Assembly (NCBI GenBank): GCA_011391745.1
Contig: JAABPX010000040.1
Coordinates: 1 to 35,277 of the forward strand
Length of the DNA stretch: 35,277 nt
Source: Comamonadaceae bacterium
GTDB taxonomy: Bacteria; Pseudomonadota; Gammaproteobacteria; Burkholderiales; Burkholderiaceae_C
Direction: 5' to 3'
Shown: piece after piece, positions 34,454 to 35,277 of the stretch
Layout: the number at the start of each line of letters is the position of its first letter
Position numbering within the stretch: the first letter of the stretch is position 1
The notes under the pieces: generated by a model
Seen by the model: only the letters and a program-made list of their open reading frames with translations
Told to the model about the DNA's origin: nothing
Database searches by the model: none
Made by a program: the position numbers and the translations under genes

Positions 34454-35277
34454 CAACGGTCGCTGCCTCCATTCCGGTGCTTCGCTGGGCGGCGCAACAC
34501 GCACGCCTGAGCGACAAGGACATTGCTGCGCGTTTCAAAAAATGGCCTTTGTGGCTGAGCGGCGAAGCCCAGCCCACGCTGAACCAATTGGAAGACTTTG
34601 CGCGGCTCACCCACACTGCCATAGGCTATTTCTTTCTGCCTCAGCCCCCCGCGCTCGCCTTGCCCGTGCCTGACTTTCGGACCCTGCGCGACGAGGTGCT
34701 GGCGCAGCCCAGTTCCAACCTGCTCGATACCCTCTATCTCTGCCAACAACGTCAGGATTGGTATCGCGATCATGCCCGCATGCATGGATTTCCAGCGCTG
34801 GCCTTTGTGGGCAGCGTCAGCACCCAAGACTCGCCCGAGACGGTGGCTCTGCGTCTGCGCGAAACCTTGGGGCTTTCTGCTGAAGAGCGCCGCCGAATGC
34901 CTACGTGGACGGATGCACTGCGTCAGTTGATCGGCAAAGCCGAAGATGCCGGAATCATGGTCATGGTGACTTCGGTGGTCGGCAGTAACAGCCACCGCAA
35001 ATTGGATGTGGGCGAGTTCCGGGGGTTTGCGCTATCCGATAGCCTGGCCCCTTTGGTTTTCCTGAACGGAGCGGACAGCAAGGCCGCACAGATGTTCACA
35101 CTGGCCCACGAATTGGCCCACGTTTGGCTAGGCGAGACGGGCATTTCTGATACGCAGGCAGGTCAGGTGCCCGAGCAAGGCACTGAGCGCTGGTGCAACC
35201 AAGTGGCCGCAGAACTCCTCATGCCTCTAGTCGAACTTCGTGCCGCGCACCAACCCGATGCGCCGATTGCAGATGAA
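34450..35277 (+). CDS. ImmA/IrrE-family metallo-endopeptidase (runs off the right edge)
   Basis: Putative zinc protease of the ImmA/IrrE family, members of which cleave phage-type or stress repressors. The 276 readable residues begin with a helical, possibly HTH-like region (AAQHARLSDKDIAARFKKW, LEDFARLTHTAIGYFFL). The peptidase domain has the zinc motif HELAH at 220-224 and the third-ligand segment CNQVAAELLMP near 245-258. The ATG overlaps the methylase-like stop as ATGA (34450-34453), so the two are coupled. In related loci such genes often neighbour a second small gene (for example DUF4411), which would lie past the edge. The C-terminal end is not seen. Confidence 0.87.
   Translation, partial: MTTVAASIPVLRWAAQHARLSDKDIAARFKKWPLWLSGEAQPTLNQLEDFARLTHTAIGYFFLPQPPALALPVPDFRTLRDEVLAQPSSNLLDTLYLCQQRQDWYRDHARMHGFPALAFVGSVSTQDSPETVALRLRETLGLSAEERRRMPTWTDALRQLIGKAEDAGIMVMVTSVVGSNSHRKLDVGEFRGFALSDSLAPLVFLNGADSKAAQMFTLAHELAHVWLGETGISDTQAGQVPEQGTERWCNQVAAELLMPLVELRAAHQPDAPIADE

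Overview
The window is bacterial chromosomal DNA, most likely from a betaproteobacterium of the order Burkholderiales, probably family Comamonadaceae. The evidence is the high-GC coding sequence, the order hpf-ptsN-hprK-fur-bamE-dapB-exbB-exbD-leuS-lptE-holA-proA, a Thiobacillus/Acidithiobacillus-type gshA, a methionine synthase without its homocysteine domain, and an S-adenosylhomocysteine (SAH) riboswitch of the kind common in this group. No tRNA, rRNA, CRISPR array or insertion sequence was seen.

Layout. 1-1027 (minus): truncated type I restriction-modification methylase hsdM. 1093-3932: SAH riboswitch and a short-form metH. 4027-5023: an outer-membrane protein and the ribosome-rescue factor arfB. 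5126-9061: a four-gene PotFGHI-like ABC importer operon. 9058-9537 (minus): a Nudix hydrolase. 9652-12731: transhydrogenase pntAB, then a fadD-like acyl-CoA ligase facing corA. 15684-17550: hpf, ptsN and hprK, then fur (minus). 18042-26230: bamE, dapB, exbB/exbD, leuS, lptE, holA, proA, covering envelope assembly, lysine/cell-wall precursor synthesis, translation, replication and proline synthesis. 26248-29967: gshA-benE-gshB-VF530 gene, where each of the last three starts overlaps the preceding stop as ATGA. 29979-31324 (minus): a class II amidotransferase-like gene and ubiC.

From about 31,400 the character changes. At 31584-33800 there is a short, visibly AT-richer array of integron gene cassettes: an attI-like or half recombination site, three complete attC sites with the expected imperfect-palindrome architecture, and a fourth attC cut off after its left part. 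The cassettes carry a small two-helix membrane protein, an unknown protein with an EHVVP motif, an unknown 64-residue protein followed by a PIN-domain toxin and its small partner, and a lone HicB-like antitoxin. No integron integrase is visible. The truncated attC abuts a methylase-like gene lacking the NPPY motif, which is translationally coupled to an ImmA/IrrE metallopeptidase gene running off the right edge. Together these form a defence/addiction-type accessory region.

The most interesting regulatory structure is the metH leader. Its 3' pseudoknot strand overlaps a perfect hairpin that sequesters the metH ribosome-binding site, which gives a direct mechanism for SAH to switch metH translation on.
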